From Pseudomonas proteolytica (GTDB lineage Bacteria > Pseudomonadota > Gammaproteobacteria > Pseudomonadales > Pseudomonadaceae), in contig NZ_VFEV01000004.1 in assembly GCF_007858275.1 (NCBI RefSeq), forward strand, positions 1-64,000: DNA of 64,000 nt. The letters are read 5' to 3'. The translations under genes were made by a program, and so were the position numbers. Positions 39,227 to 47,806 of this stretch are shown here, piece after piece; within the stretch, counting starts at the first letter, position 1; the number at the start of each line of letters is the position of its first letter. A model generated the notes under the pieces. The model saw only the letters and a program-made list of their open reading frames with translations. It did no database searches and was not told where the DNA came from.

Positions 39227-40233
39227 TCGAGCGCCGCTATGCCCTGCTGCTGATTGCCCTTGGCGCGCTGTTGCTGGTCTCTTGCGTGGTGTCGCTGGGG
39301 TTCGGTCCGGCGCGGGTGCCGCTGGAAGTGGTGTGGCGGATTCTGTTGCACAAGGCAGTGGGCATCGGCGAGGTGAGCTGGAGCGCCGGCCAGGAACATA
39401 TCGTCTGGTTGATCCGCGTGCCGCGCATGCTGCTCGGCGCCCTGGTGGGCGCGGGCCTTGCGCTGATCGGCGCGGTGCTGCAGGCCGTGACGCGCAACCC
39501 GCTGGCCGACCCCCATCTGCTGGGCGTGACCTCCGGCGCCACCTTGGGCGCGGTGATTGTGGTGCTGCATGTCGGCCAGGTCATCGGCTTGCTGACGCTG
39601 CCGCTGGCCGCATTTATCGGCGCGCTGTTGAGCATGCTCGTGGTGCTGGCCGTGGCCAGTCGCAACGGTCGCCTGGAAAGTGATCGCCTGTTGCTGTGCG
39701 GTGTAGCGGTGTCGTTTGTGATGATGGCGGTGGCCAACCTGCTGCTGTTCATGGGCGACCATCGCGCCGCGTCGGCGGTGATGTTCTGGATGCTCGGCGG
39801 CCTGGGCCTGGCACGCTGGGAGTTGCTGGCAATTCCCTCTGCGACTGTGCTGCTCGGGCTGCTGTTGCTGCTGGGCATGGCGCGCCCGCTCAACGCACTG
39901 ATGGCCGGCGAACAGACCGCCGTCACCCTGGGCCTGAACGCACGCAATGTGCGCCTGAAGGTGTTCTTGATTACGTCGCTGATGACCGGCGTACTGGTGT
40001 CCATCAGCGGCTCCATCGGCTTTGTCGGGTTGATGGTGCCGCACATTGCCCGGCGCCTGGTGGGCGCCGAGCATCGGCGACTGCTACCGGCCTGCGGCTT
40101 GCTCGGCAGCCTGTTCCTGGTGTGGGTCGACGTCGCTGCACGCACCCTGATCGCCCCCGAGGACCTGCCTATCGGCGTAGCCACGGCGGCGATTGGCGGG
40201 CTGTTTTTCATTGGCCTGATGCGCAAGCGTTAG
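39223..40233 (+). CDS. FecCD-family ABC permease
   Basis: A 336-aa inner-membrane permease with about ten helices. Signatures: IRVPRMLLGALVGAGLALIGAVLQAVTRNPLADPHLLGVTSGATLG and the C-terminal GSIGFVGLMVPHIARRLVGAEHRRLLPACGLLGSLFLVWVD. It probably forms a homodimer with the upstream ATPase. It overlaps the binding-protein gene by 4 bp, ends the operon, and converges on the 1964-residue gene 33 bp away. Confidence 0.93.
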   Translation: MIERRYALLLIALGALLLVSCVVSLGFGPARVPLEVVWRILLHKAVGIGEVSWSAGQEHIVWLIRVPRMLLGALVGAGLALIGAVLQAVTRNPLADPHLLGVTSGATLGAVIVVLHVGQVIGLLTLPLAAFIGALLSMLVVLAVASRNGRLESDRLLLCGVAVSFVMMAVANLLLFMGDHRAASAVMFWMLGGLGLARWELLAIPSATVLLGLLLLLGMARPLNALMAGEQTAVTLGLNARNVRLKVFLITSLMTGVLVSISGSIGFVGLMVPHIARRLVGAEHRRLLPACGLLGSLFLVWVDVAARTLIAPEDLPIGVATAAIGGLFFIGLMRKR

Positions 40234-40266
40234 GCCGCCGGCCCCCTGAAAAAACCGGACCTGCGC

Positions 40267-43200
40267 TTACAGCTCATCCCGGTCCCGTATGTTCAGCGGC
40301 TCATCCCCCCCGATCGCTTCCAGGCTCAGACCATTGGCATATCCCAACTGCTGCTCGGACAACTGCCCTTCGTTGATCCAGAATCCGTCTTTATCCAGGA
40401 CCAACAGCTTGCCAGCGTTGACCATGCCTTTGAGAAACACGCTGGGATAAACCGTGGGCCCGGTCACCAGCGTCTTGCCTTCGGTGGGCATAAAACTTGG
40501 CACGTATTTCAATAGCGCACCGCCCTGGCACGAGAGATAAAGAGCGGCGGACTCACGGGGCAAGCTACGCAATACCCAGATGAAATAGCTCATGAGTTCC
40601 GGCCCCACAAAATTGCGCAACAGGGCCTGGTCCGCTGGATCCAGGCTGTCCGTGGCAGGCATGCTGCTGTAGAGCAGATGCACCCCGACAACCCCATGGT
40701 TTGGCGGGAAGTCCGGCATTGGCGCCGGGGGCTCCACCGGTTGGACGGGACCTTGAGGGCCGCTGTAGAACAGCCGCAAAATCAGCGCGCGCCCAACCCC
40801 AGGAGCCACGGGGAGCGTGACCAGGAACGAGGAGCGCGTGGCGTCGGCCAGAACGGCAGCGAGGTACTGCTGATCCTGATAAGGCGAGAGTTGCCGCTGC
40901 AGATAGCGCACCGCATCATCCCCATGGGAGAACACCGGGCCACATGCCGCCGCCCATGGGTCGACAAAGACCTCGACCACGCCAGGCCGCCAGAACTGAT
41001 CCACACGATTGCGCGTGGTCCACACCCGCCCCTGGATCAGCGTGCTCAGATCGCCGCGCGCCACCAGGTCCTGCACGTAACTGAGTACGGTCCGCTTGCC
41101 TTCCAGTAACTGCTGGCGCACCTCGACCAATCGCCCAAAATCCTCCAACTGGGCCTCTGTTCCCTGGTACTCATAGTGGAGCAAGGCGCCGTCCTGGCAC
41201 GACAAGTACAACCCCAGGCGCTTGTCCTTCAAGCCATGCAGGGAGAAGCGAATGCCGGTGTCGATATCCGTGGGCGCAAAGAACGCCTGGCGCAGTGGAT
41301 CATCGGCGGGCGCCTGGGCTACGTTGCTGGCGCACAGGTAGAAACCTTCGAGCCCATAGTCCTGGGGAAACTGGCCATTGGGAAAGACTTGCCAGAAGTC
41401 GCGATAGCTCTGGCGCACCATCGGCAGGCTGGCCATATAACGCGCGGTTTTCTTCGACTTGAAGAGATAGCCAAACTGTAGATTTTCGCCATGTCGGCAG
41501 CGCTCATGGACATAACGTATCGCATCCTTTTCGTTGGCAAAGAGCGGACTGAACGCCGGGTCTGCCAGGGCGTTGCGGATCATCAACGGCGCGACCTGAA
41601 ACGCAATGAACTCCCCACTGATCCGGCGTGGAACACCCCAGGCAGGGCTGCCCTGCACCACTCGCAACACCCCGGTTTTGCCCAGGCGGGTGACAAACTC
41701 AGTGGGGGTCAGTTCGCCCTTGCGGATCTGCCGCTCAATGCGGTTATCCAGCAGATCTGCACGCACCGGGTCCAACGCTTGCAGGTCTTTTTTCAGTTGC
41801 TCTTCCAATGGCGTCCCGCTGCGGGTGTAACTCACCACACAGCGATCGGCGCCCAACAGGTACTCGTCAGTCAAGCTGGCGTCCTGCCCCCAAAGCGCTG
41901 CGCCAATCACCCTAGTGGACGGCATATTGCGATACAGCTGCTCCTGGTGGGTCTCCAGGGCAAAGGGCAACTCGCGGACCGGGCTTGAGCGGTAGCGCCC
42001 CACAAGGGTGTGGGCGGCGGGGAAGCCGCCCGTGCTGACCACTTCATCCGGGAAGATCCATTTGGGGTCGAAATCTTCACGCGGCACTTTCAGCGGCTCA
42101 GTGGCCACAAACAGGCCGTCGGGGCGCTTGAGGATCACCCCGCCCATCAAGCCGTTGCCCTGGAGCAACAACGACTGTACATGGCGTACCGCATCGTCCT
42201 GATGATGGAAGGCCGGCCCCAGACGACGGCGCAGGAAATTGGCATAGGGTCGCCATGGCTCGGAGCCTCGGCTCACCGCCCCTCGCCGATCCCAGCACTG
42301 GCTGCTGTACAGCACCCGCAAATCCCCGGCCTTGGCGACCAATGAAACAAACTTGGCGGTATCGAACGTGCCGTTGCGCAGGCTCATGCCCTCGATTGTC
42401 ACGTCCTCACCTTGAGGGGGCTCTGTGAGCAGGGGCGCGACTTGTGGCTGATAACGCAATAAGGCGCCGTCCAGCGTCGACAGGTAGACCGGCAAAATGC
42501 CTGTCGCTGAAGCGCGCGGTATCGAGCGGGCGTCGTCTTCGGCACGCATCAGCACATTCGGGGTGACAAAAAACCGCATCAGCCAGGCCTCGACCGGCGG
42601 CAACCCCGACGGTAGCCATTGCTGCGAATAGAGCAGCCCCACCACCGTAAAGCCCCTGGCGAAAGCACCACCAGCCAGATAGCCGGCACCTTTGGAGGCG
42701 TCACGTAACGAACGCCCGCTGAGGGCTACCGGTAACAGTTCGCTGACCACAAACTCATCCGCCTCTGGGTGCTTGAGCACATAGGCGATGTAGCCCTGGG
42801 CATCCAGGTTCCTGCCAGCCCAGCGCAAATGGGCATTGAGCGCCGCGCCATCCTGGCTGCTGAAAATCGCGCCGAATGCCGGGCTCAACGGATCGACATC
42901 GGCGTAGTCGAAGTTAGGCGTCCAGTCGCTGTAGACCCGGCCACGGGGGCCCCACAACGAACTGCGGACCAGCACTTGCAGGTCGCCTGCGTCAGCCAGC
43001 CGGGTAACGATGTCTGCCGGCTTGAGCGCACCTGCTTCCAATCGCTCGAAATACCCATGCTTGCCAGGCTCACGGGTGGTGTTGCTCTGCACCACCACCT
43101 CCCTGGCCGAGCCGCCGGGGACGTAGCCGATCAGGTTGTTCGGCGAGCCACTCAGGTAGGCAGGCCGGCGCGACGCAATCACCGCGTGGAGTTCCTGATC

Positions 43201-46161
43201 CGAGAACATCGTGGTCATGACTTCCAGGTCCGTCAGCGTCCAGTTCAACCGCTGCTGGCGCTCGCGGTCACTGGCCGACAGTGCGGCGTGGGAGGCGTAG
43301 CGCGCATGCAGCTCGTAACCTCGCGGCGGTACCAGCACCCCATTACCGGCAACCGGCGTGAGCAGGTCGGCAGTGAATCCATTGCCGTGGATAGTCAACG
43401 GCTCAGTGAAGACAAATCGCCCATCCAGGCCCTTGAGGATATAACCACCATAGGCCGCCGCTCGGCGAAAGCCGATCCGCTCATGGGCATGGCGAGCGGC
43501 ATCCTCGGCCGTCAGGAACGCCGCACTCAACACCATGGGAACCGAGCCCAATGGCAGGCTCTCGCTGTCATACACCGGTCCCTGGGTTTGCCATAACGCG
43601 CCCTGCTGAAGCACCGACAACGCACCGGCACGGATCACCCGGCGCACGAAGTCCCGTGGAGACAACGAGCCGTCGAGCAAAGCGGCCTGGTTACCTTTGT
43701 CGGTCACCGTACTGCCAGTCACCGTCACCAGTTCGTTGTCGGGCGCGGCACCTGGCACCTGCCATTGCAGCAATGCGTCGTCGGCGGTGCGCAGATACAA
43801 CTTCAGCCCCAGCCCGGCGACCTGCAACGCAAAGGTTTCCAGCCCCTGTTGTACGCTCTCCACCAGCAATTTCGGGCTGGTAAAGCGCCTGTACAGCCAA
43901 CCCTCCCGAACGGGCAGTTGCGCGGCATCAAGGGGCGGCGCATTGCGGTAGATGCCGACCAGGCGGTAATTGGCCGGCAGTCTTGGCTGACCGTCGGCCC
44001 GCAGCGGAAACTGGCTTGCCACGCTCGTGCCGGCCGCAACGGGCAGCGTCGCGGCGTAGGTTTGCGTGGTCTTGTGCTTGAGTACAACGCCTTGGTACGC
44101 ACCGGCTGGCAAGGCGGCCATCTGGTTCAGTGCAATCAGCGCAGCCACTTGCCCCGTGTTCGCGGCGGATGTGAAGAAGGGCTGCTCCTGCACGACATTG
44201 GCAGGACCGACCGGCGTACCGAGCCGCCACCCTTTGGAGACACGGCCGCGAACACCTCCCCAAATACGACTGGGCAGCACCACTCGCAGGTCTCCAACGT
44301 CTGCAATACTCCAAATCACCGCCTCAAATTCAGTGTTCGGCTCAAATGGTTCTTCACCGGTCAACTGATCCAGCAGCTTCTGCTCTGCAGCCGAACCGCT
44401 GCTTAAGTATTTGAGCAACGAGCCCCCCGGCCCCGATAGATAGTGGGCCGAAGCAAACGTGCGATTAGCGATGATTAACGTCGCGTCAGCCGACGAAAAA
44501 AAGCTGACAAACAAAGCGACCTGATCAGCGGGGTGTTGCGTCAACAGTTCTTGCTCTCCCTCGGACTTGGCCGGATGGGAGTGATAGAGGGCGTAGCACT
44601 CATAAGATTGCGGGGCGATGAAGTGATCATGTTCATCGGTGGCCAGGATGGTGATAAAACTAAACTGAGTGGCCATGCCGGCCACCGGCTCCGTGGCGAA
44701 ATAGCGCACTCCCTGTTTCAGCACGACACCGCCGTACTCCTTGTCTCGCTGGTTGCCAATCCGGTCGTGGGCCCAGCGGGCAGCATCGTCAGCGCTGATG
44801 AAGGGCGGGCTCAAGACCGGTTTGGGAATCAATGAAAACGCGCGCCACTGAGCATCCACTGGGCCGCTCCTGTCCCAGACTTTTCCCGTGCGCAAGACCG
44901 TCAGATGCCCTGCTGCGGCCACGCGCAACACAAAGGCCCGAGGCCGCAATGTACCGGCGAGTAACGCCGAATCGATCTGGTTATCCAACACCCGACCGTC
45001 AGCCTCGACGCGAAAAAGATCGGCCTCCGCCGCCGAGAACGAACAGGTGTATTGCAGCAAGGCTCCATCATTGACACTGCGATAGAACACCAGCCGCTGC
45101 TGTGGCCCCAACAAGTCCTTGGACTGGTGCCCTTGATAAAGCTGGGTTGCCAGTTCGGCGGGAGCAAAAAAGTTGCGGTACAACCATGGTTCCTGGGCGG
45201 TGAGCCTGGCAGGCACTGGGGTGCGTCCCTGGTAAACGCCGTACCAATGAAACTGATCGTGCTGCACCCGATTGCCATCCGGGGTCAGTGCAAAAAGCTG
45301 TTGAATGGTCACAGGCGCCGCGCCACCGGCCAGCGGCTCGATCAGCACGTAATCTTCTTTATCGATGTGCTTGAGGATAAACGCCGTTTGGTGGTGTTCA
45401 AGCAATGCCAGCGTGGCATCCAGCCCGGACTGCACAGCCCCGCAAGCCGGCAGGTCGTAGGTGCGCGAGACGAACGGGGAAAAAGGCTGCCATTGCGTGG
45501 GCACTGTACCTACCGAGCCGCCCCATAAACCACTGGGCACCACGAAGGACAATTGGCTGACGCTGAGCAGCTTCTTGATGAGGCTCTCAGGTTTCACGTC
45601 GGGGGGACCGTCCTCATGGCCGAAGTGCAGGCCTTTCTTCAACCACACGCCAAAGCGCCGCTCCGCTTCCGACCCCGTGGTGACATGTTTGAGCAGCGCA
45701 CCGTCCGGACCGGACAGGTAAGAAGCAGAAAAAAAGCCGCGCTCCAAAATATTGATGCTCAGGTCGATATCCGAAAAGAAGCTGTTCAAGGCCCTGGCCT
45801 GGCGTTCGGAAAGCTCAGGATTATTGGCCGCAAAAGCGTCGAAAATATCGGGGTGTGAGTGATATTCGGCCACGCACCGATAGCCTTGCGGGTGCAAGTA
45901 CTGACTGTTGCTGTCGACCTTGAGCACGTCCCAGAAGTCGAAAGTATTGCGCTGCCCCGCAATAGGTTCGGTGCTATAGAAATAGCCATCTGACAAGCGC
46001 TCCAGAATCACCCCCCCATACTCGATAGCACGCCGGCTGCCGATCTGCCGGTGGGCGTAGCGGGCCGCATCGTCCATGGTGATAAAGGCAGGCCCCACAG
46101 GTGGTAGCGCCACATCGGACTTCAGGCCACCGCCGAACCATCCGCGTTTAGGTCGTTCCAT
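40267..46161 (-). CDS. giant protein of nine tandem DUF4329-like units
   Basis: A 1964-aa protein with no signal peptide or membrane helix; GAGGGGA precedes ATG. I can align nine degenerate units starting near residues 27, 240, 453, 660, 880, 1097, 1315, 1535 and 1742, about 215 residues each. Each opens like PAFITMDDAARYAHRQIG, continues EYGGVILK...TEP, has a DGALLKY-type segment near the middle, and ends DFVRRVxxAGxLxVLxxGxLWGxxGxV. Units 1 and 3 keep YHSHP (near residues 101 and 527) with S-x2-D downstream, reminiscent of JAMM metalloprotease motifs; the other units lost it. I associate the repeat with DUF4329, function unknown. No partner gene is adjacent. Confidence 0.8.
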   Translation of the reverse strand: MERPKRGWFGGGLKSDVALPPVGPAFITMDDAARYAHRQIGSRRAIEYGGVILERLSDGYFYSTEPIAGQRNTFDFWDVLKVDSNSQYLHPQGYRCVAEYHSHPDIFDAFAANNPELSERQARALNSFFSDIDLSINILERGFFSASYLSGPDGALLKHVTTGSEAERRFGVWLKKGLHFGHEDGPPDVKPESLIKKLLSVSQLSFVVPSGLWGGSVGTVPTQWQPFSPFVSRTYDLPACGAVQSGLDATLALLEHHQTAFILKHIDKEDYVLIEPLAGGAAPVTIQQLFALTPDGNRVQHDQFHWYGVYQGRTPVPARLTAQEPWLYRNFFAPAELATQLYQGHQSKDLLGPQQRLVFYRSVNDGALLQYTCSFSAAEADLFRVEADGRVLDNQIDSALLAGTLRPRAFVLRVAAAGHLTVLRTGKVWDRSGPVDAQWRAFSLIPKPVLSPPFISADDAARWAHDRIGNQRDKEYGGVVLKQGVRYFATEPVAGMATQFSFITILATDEHDHFIAPQSYECYALYHSHPAKSEGEQELLTQHPADQVALFVSFFSSADATLIIANRTFASAHYLSGPGGSLLKYLSSGSAAEQKLLDQLTGEEPFEPNTEFEAVIWSIADVGDLRVVLPSRIWGGVRGRVSKGWRLGTPVGPANVVQEQPFFTSAANTGQVAALIALNQMAALPAGAYQGVVLKHKTTQTYAATLPVAAGTSVASQFPLRADGQPRLPANYRLVGIYRNAPPLDAAQLPVREGWLYRRFTSPKLLVESVQQGLETFALQVAGLGLKLYLRTADDALLQWQVPGAAPDNELVTVTGSTVTDKGNQAALLDGSLSPRDFVRRVIRAGALSVLQQGALWQTQGPVYDSESLPLGSVPMVLSAAFLTAEDAARHAHERIGFRRAAAYGGYILKGLDGRFVFTEPLTIHGNGFTADLLTPVAGNGVLVPPRGYELHARYASHAALSASDRERQQRLNWTLTDLEVMTTMFSDQELHAVIASRRPAYLSGSPNNLIGYVPGGSAREVVVQSNTTREPGKHGYFERLEAGALKPADIVTRLADAGDLQVLVRSSLWGPRGRVYSDWTPNFDYADVDPLSPAFGAIFSSQDGAALNAHLRWAGRNLDAQGYIAYVLKHPEADEFVVSELLPVALSGRSLRDASKGAGYLAGGAFARGFTVVGLLYSQQWLPSGLPPVEAWLMRFFVTPNVLMRAEDDARSIPRASATGILPVYLSTLDGALLRYQPQVAPLLTEPPQGEDVTIEGMSLRNGTFDTAKFVSLVAKAGDLRVLYSSQCWDRRGAVSRGSEPWRPYANFLRRRLGPAFHHQDDAVRHVQSLLLQGNGLMGGVILKRPDGLFVATEPLKVPREDFDPKWIFPDEVVSTGGFPAAHTLVGRYRSSPVRELPFALETHQEQLYRNMPSTRVIGAALWGQDASLTDEYLLGADRCVVSYTRSGTPLEEQLKKDLQALDPVRADLLDNRIERQIRKGELTPTEFVTRLGKTGVLRVVQGSPAWGVPRRISGEFIAFQVAPLMIRNALADPAFSPLFANEKDAIRYVHERCRHGENLQFGYLFKSKKTARYMASLPMVRQSYRDFWQVFPNGQFPQDYGLEGFYLCASNVAQAPADDPLRQAFFAPTDIDTGIRFSLHGLKDKRLGLYLSCQDGALLHYEYQGTEAQLEDFGRLVEVRQQLLEGKRTVLSYVQDLVARGDLSTLIQGRVWTTRNRVDQFWRPGVVEVFVDPWAAACGPVFSHGDDAVRYLQRQLSPYQDQQYLAAVLADATRSSFLVTLPVAPGVGRALILRLFYSGPQGPVQPVEPPAPMPDFPPNHGVVGVHLLYSSMPATDSLDPADQALLRNFVGPELMSYFIWVLRSLPRESAALYLSCQGGALLKYVPSFMPTEGKTLVTGPTVYPSVFLKGMVNAGKLLVLDKDGFWINEGQLSEQQLGYANGLSLEAIGGDEPLNIRDRDEL

Positions 46162-46281
46162 GACATCCCCTCAAATGTGCCGTGGCCAGACGCTGGCCAG
46201 GGTCAGGCGATCTTTGCCCCTGGCGCCATCCCCAGGGCGCTAGATAGTTATCCACACCCTGCCCCGTTCAGGCGCGCGCCC

Positions 46282-46317
46282 TGCACCAACACCTGAAACA
46301 AGCCCTGACTTGGTGCA
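46282..46317. promoter_or_regulatory. candidate NtrC-binding sites upstream of urtA
   Basis: TGCACCAA (46282-46289) and TTGGTGCA (46310-46317) are exact inverse complements, each matching a half of the NtrC dyad GCACC...GGTGC. They lie about 55-90 bp upstream of the -24 element, the usual enhancer range. The rest of the 283-bp gap between the giant gene and urtA holds a second short GC-rich palindromic patch near 46215-46240. Confidence 0.6.
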
Positions 46318-46369
46318 CAGCTCGCGATCCAGACGCCTGACTCCCCGCATAACCAGGGGCCACTCGCAG

Positions 46370-46386
46370 TAGGCACAGCCTTTGCA
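46370..46386 (+). promoter_or_regulatory. sigma-54 (RpoN) promoter of urtA
   Basis: TAGGCACAGCCTTTGCA has GG at 46372-46373 and GC at 46384-46385 with exactly 10 bp between them, matching the -24/-12 pattern TGGCAC-N5-TTGC. Transcription should begin near 46397, giving a leader of about 48 nt before urtA. With the upstream NtrC-like sites this fits nitrogen-limited induction. Confidence 0.75.
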
Positions 46387-46444
46387 AACGCTCCCTCAGC
46401 GCCCTACCTGCCCCCTAAAAATATTGAGTTCTGGAGACCACACC

Positions 46445-47710
46445 ATGAAGCGTCGCAGCTTGATAAAGGCTTTCACTCTGTCGGCATCCATTGCCGCCAT
46501 GGGCATGACCTGGACTGTCCAGGCCGCCGAGACCATCAAGGTCGGCATCCTGCATTCGCTGTCCGGAACCATGGCCATCTCCGAAACGTCCCTCAAGGAC
46601 ATGGCGCTGATGACCATCGACGAGATCAACGCCAAGGGTGGCGTGAACGGCAAGATGCTCGAGCCGGTGGTGGTGGACCCTGCGTCCAACTGGCCGCTGT
46701 TCGCCGAGAAAGGCCGGCAGTTGCTGACCCAGGACAAGGTCGCGGTGGTGTTTGGCTGCTGGACCTCGGTGTCGCGCAAATCGGTGCTGCCGGTGTTCGA
46801 AGAACTCAATGGCTTGCTGTTCTACCCGGTGCAGTACGAAGGTGAAGAAATGTCGCCCAACGTGTTCTACACCGGTGCGGCGCCCAACCAGCAGGCAATC
46901 CCGGCGGTGGAGTACCTGATGAGCGAAGAAGGCGGCAGCGCCAAGCGCTTCTTCCTGCTGGGCACCGACTACGTGTACCCACGCACCACCAATAAGATCC
47001 TGCGCGCGTTCCTGCATTCCAAAGGCGTGGCCGACAAAGACATCGAAGAGGTCTACACCCCGTTCGGCCATAGCGATTACCAGACCATCGTCGCCAACAT
47101 CAAGAAGTTCTCGGCGGGCGGCAAGACGGCCGTGGTGTCCACGGTCAACGGCGACTCCAACGTGCCGTTCTACAAGGAACTGGCCAACCAGGGCCTGAAA
47201 GCCACCGAGGTTCCGGTGGTGGCGTTCTCGGTCGGCGAAGAAGAACTGCGCGGCATCGACACCAAGCCGCTGGTGGGCAACCTGGCGGCGTGGAACTACT
47301 TCCAGTCGGTAGAGAACCCGGTCAACGCCAAGTTCGTCGCCGACTGGAAAGCCTATGCCAAGGCGAAAAACCTGCCGGGCGCCGACAAGGCCGTGACCAA
47401 CGACCCGATGGAAGCCACCTACGTCGGCATCCACATGTGGGCGCAGGCCGTGGAAAAAGCCAAGTCCACCGACGTCGACAAAGTGCGTGAAGCCCTGGGC
47501 GGCCAGACCTTCGCCGCGCCGTCGGGCTACACCCTGACCATGGACAAGACCAACCACCACCTGCACAAGCCGGTGATGATTGGTGAGATCCAGTCAGACG
47601 GGCAGTTCTCGGTGGTGTGGCAGACCGAAGGGCCGATCCGCGCCCAGCCTTGGAGCCCGTACATCCCTGGCAATGACAAAAAGCCGGATCACGCGGTGAA
47701 GAGCAACTAA
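46445..47710 (+). CDS. urtA: urea ABC transporter, substrate-binding protein
   Basis: A 421-aa periplasmic receptor with a twin-arginine-like basic start (MKRRSLIKAFTLSASIAAMG) and cleavage near residue 29 (VQAAE). IKVGILHSLSGTMAISETSLKDM, FGCWTSVSRKSVLPVFEE and LFYPVQYEGEEMSPN are typical of UrtA, which binds urea with high affinity. I take ATG 46445; an in-frame start 21 codons upstream would overlap the promoter. First gene of urtABCDE. Confidence 0.96.
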   Translation: MKRRSLIKAFTLSASIAAMGMTWTVQAAETIKVGILHSLSGTMAISETSLKDMALMTIDEINAKGGVNGKMLEPVVVDPASNWPLFAEKGRQLLTQDKVAVVFGCWTSVSRKSVLPVFEELNGLLFYPVQYEGEEMSPNVFYTGAAPNQQAIPAVEYLMSEEGGSAKRFFLLGTDYVYPRTTNKILRAFLHSKGVADKDIEEVYTPFGHSDYQTIVANIKKFSAGGKTAVVSTVNGDSNVPFYKELANQGLKATEVPVVAFSVGEEELRGIDTKPLVGNLAAWNYFQSVENPVNAKFVADWKAYAKAKNLPGADKAVTNDPMEATYVGIHMWAQAVEKAKSTDVDKVREALGGQTFAAPSGYTLTMDKTNHHLHKPVMIGEIQSDGQFSVVWQTEGPIRAQPWSPYIPGNDKKPDHAVKSN

Positions 47711-47727
47711 GCCCCAACACAGATCAA

Positions 47728-47772
47728 ATGTGGGAGCGGCGGTGCGACGATTCGACTTGCTCGCTCCCACAT
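47728..47772. repeat. short imperfect REP pair between urtA and urtB
   Basis: ATGTGGGAGCG and CGCTCCCACAT flank a shortened centre, 45 bp overall. It looks like a REPIN that has lost most of its inner cores. Confidence 0.75.
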
Positions 47773-47806
47773 AAACCTAGTCCGTGCATGACCAGGACAT
47801 TTGTTT

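Noticed and set aside
40267-46161. Giant gene considered as an adhesin, Rhs/polymorphic toxin or non-ribosomal synthetase
   Set aside because: There is no signal peptide or TPS/T1SS signal, no YD repeats or RHS core, and no adenylation or carrier-protein motifs.
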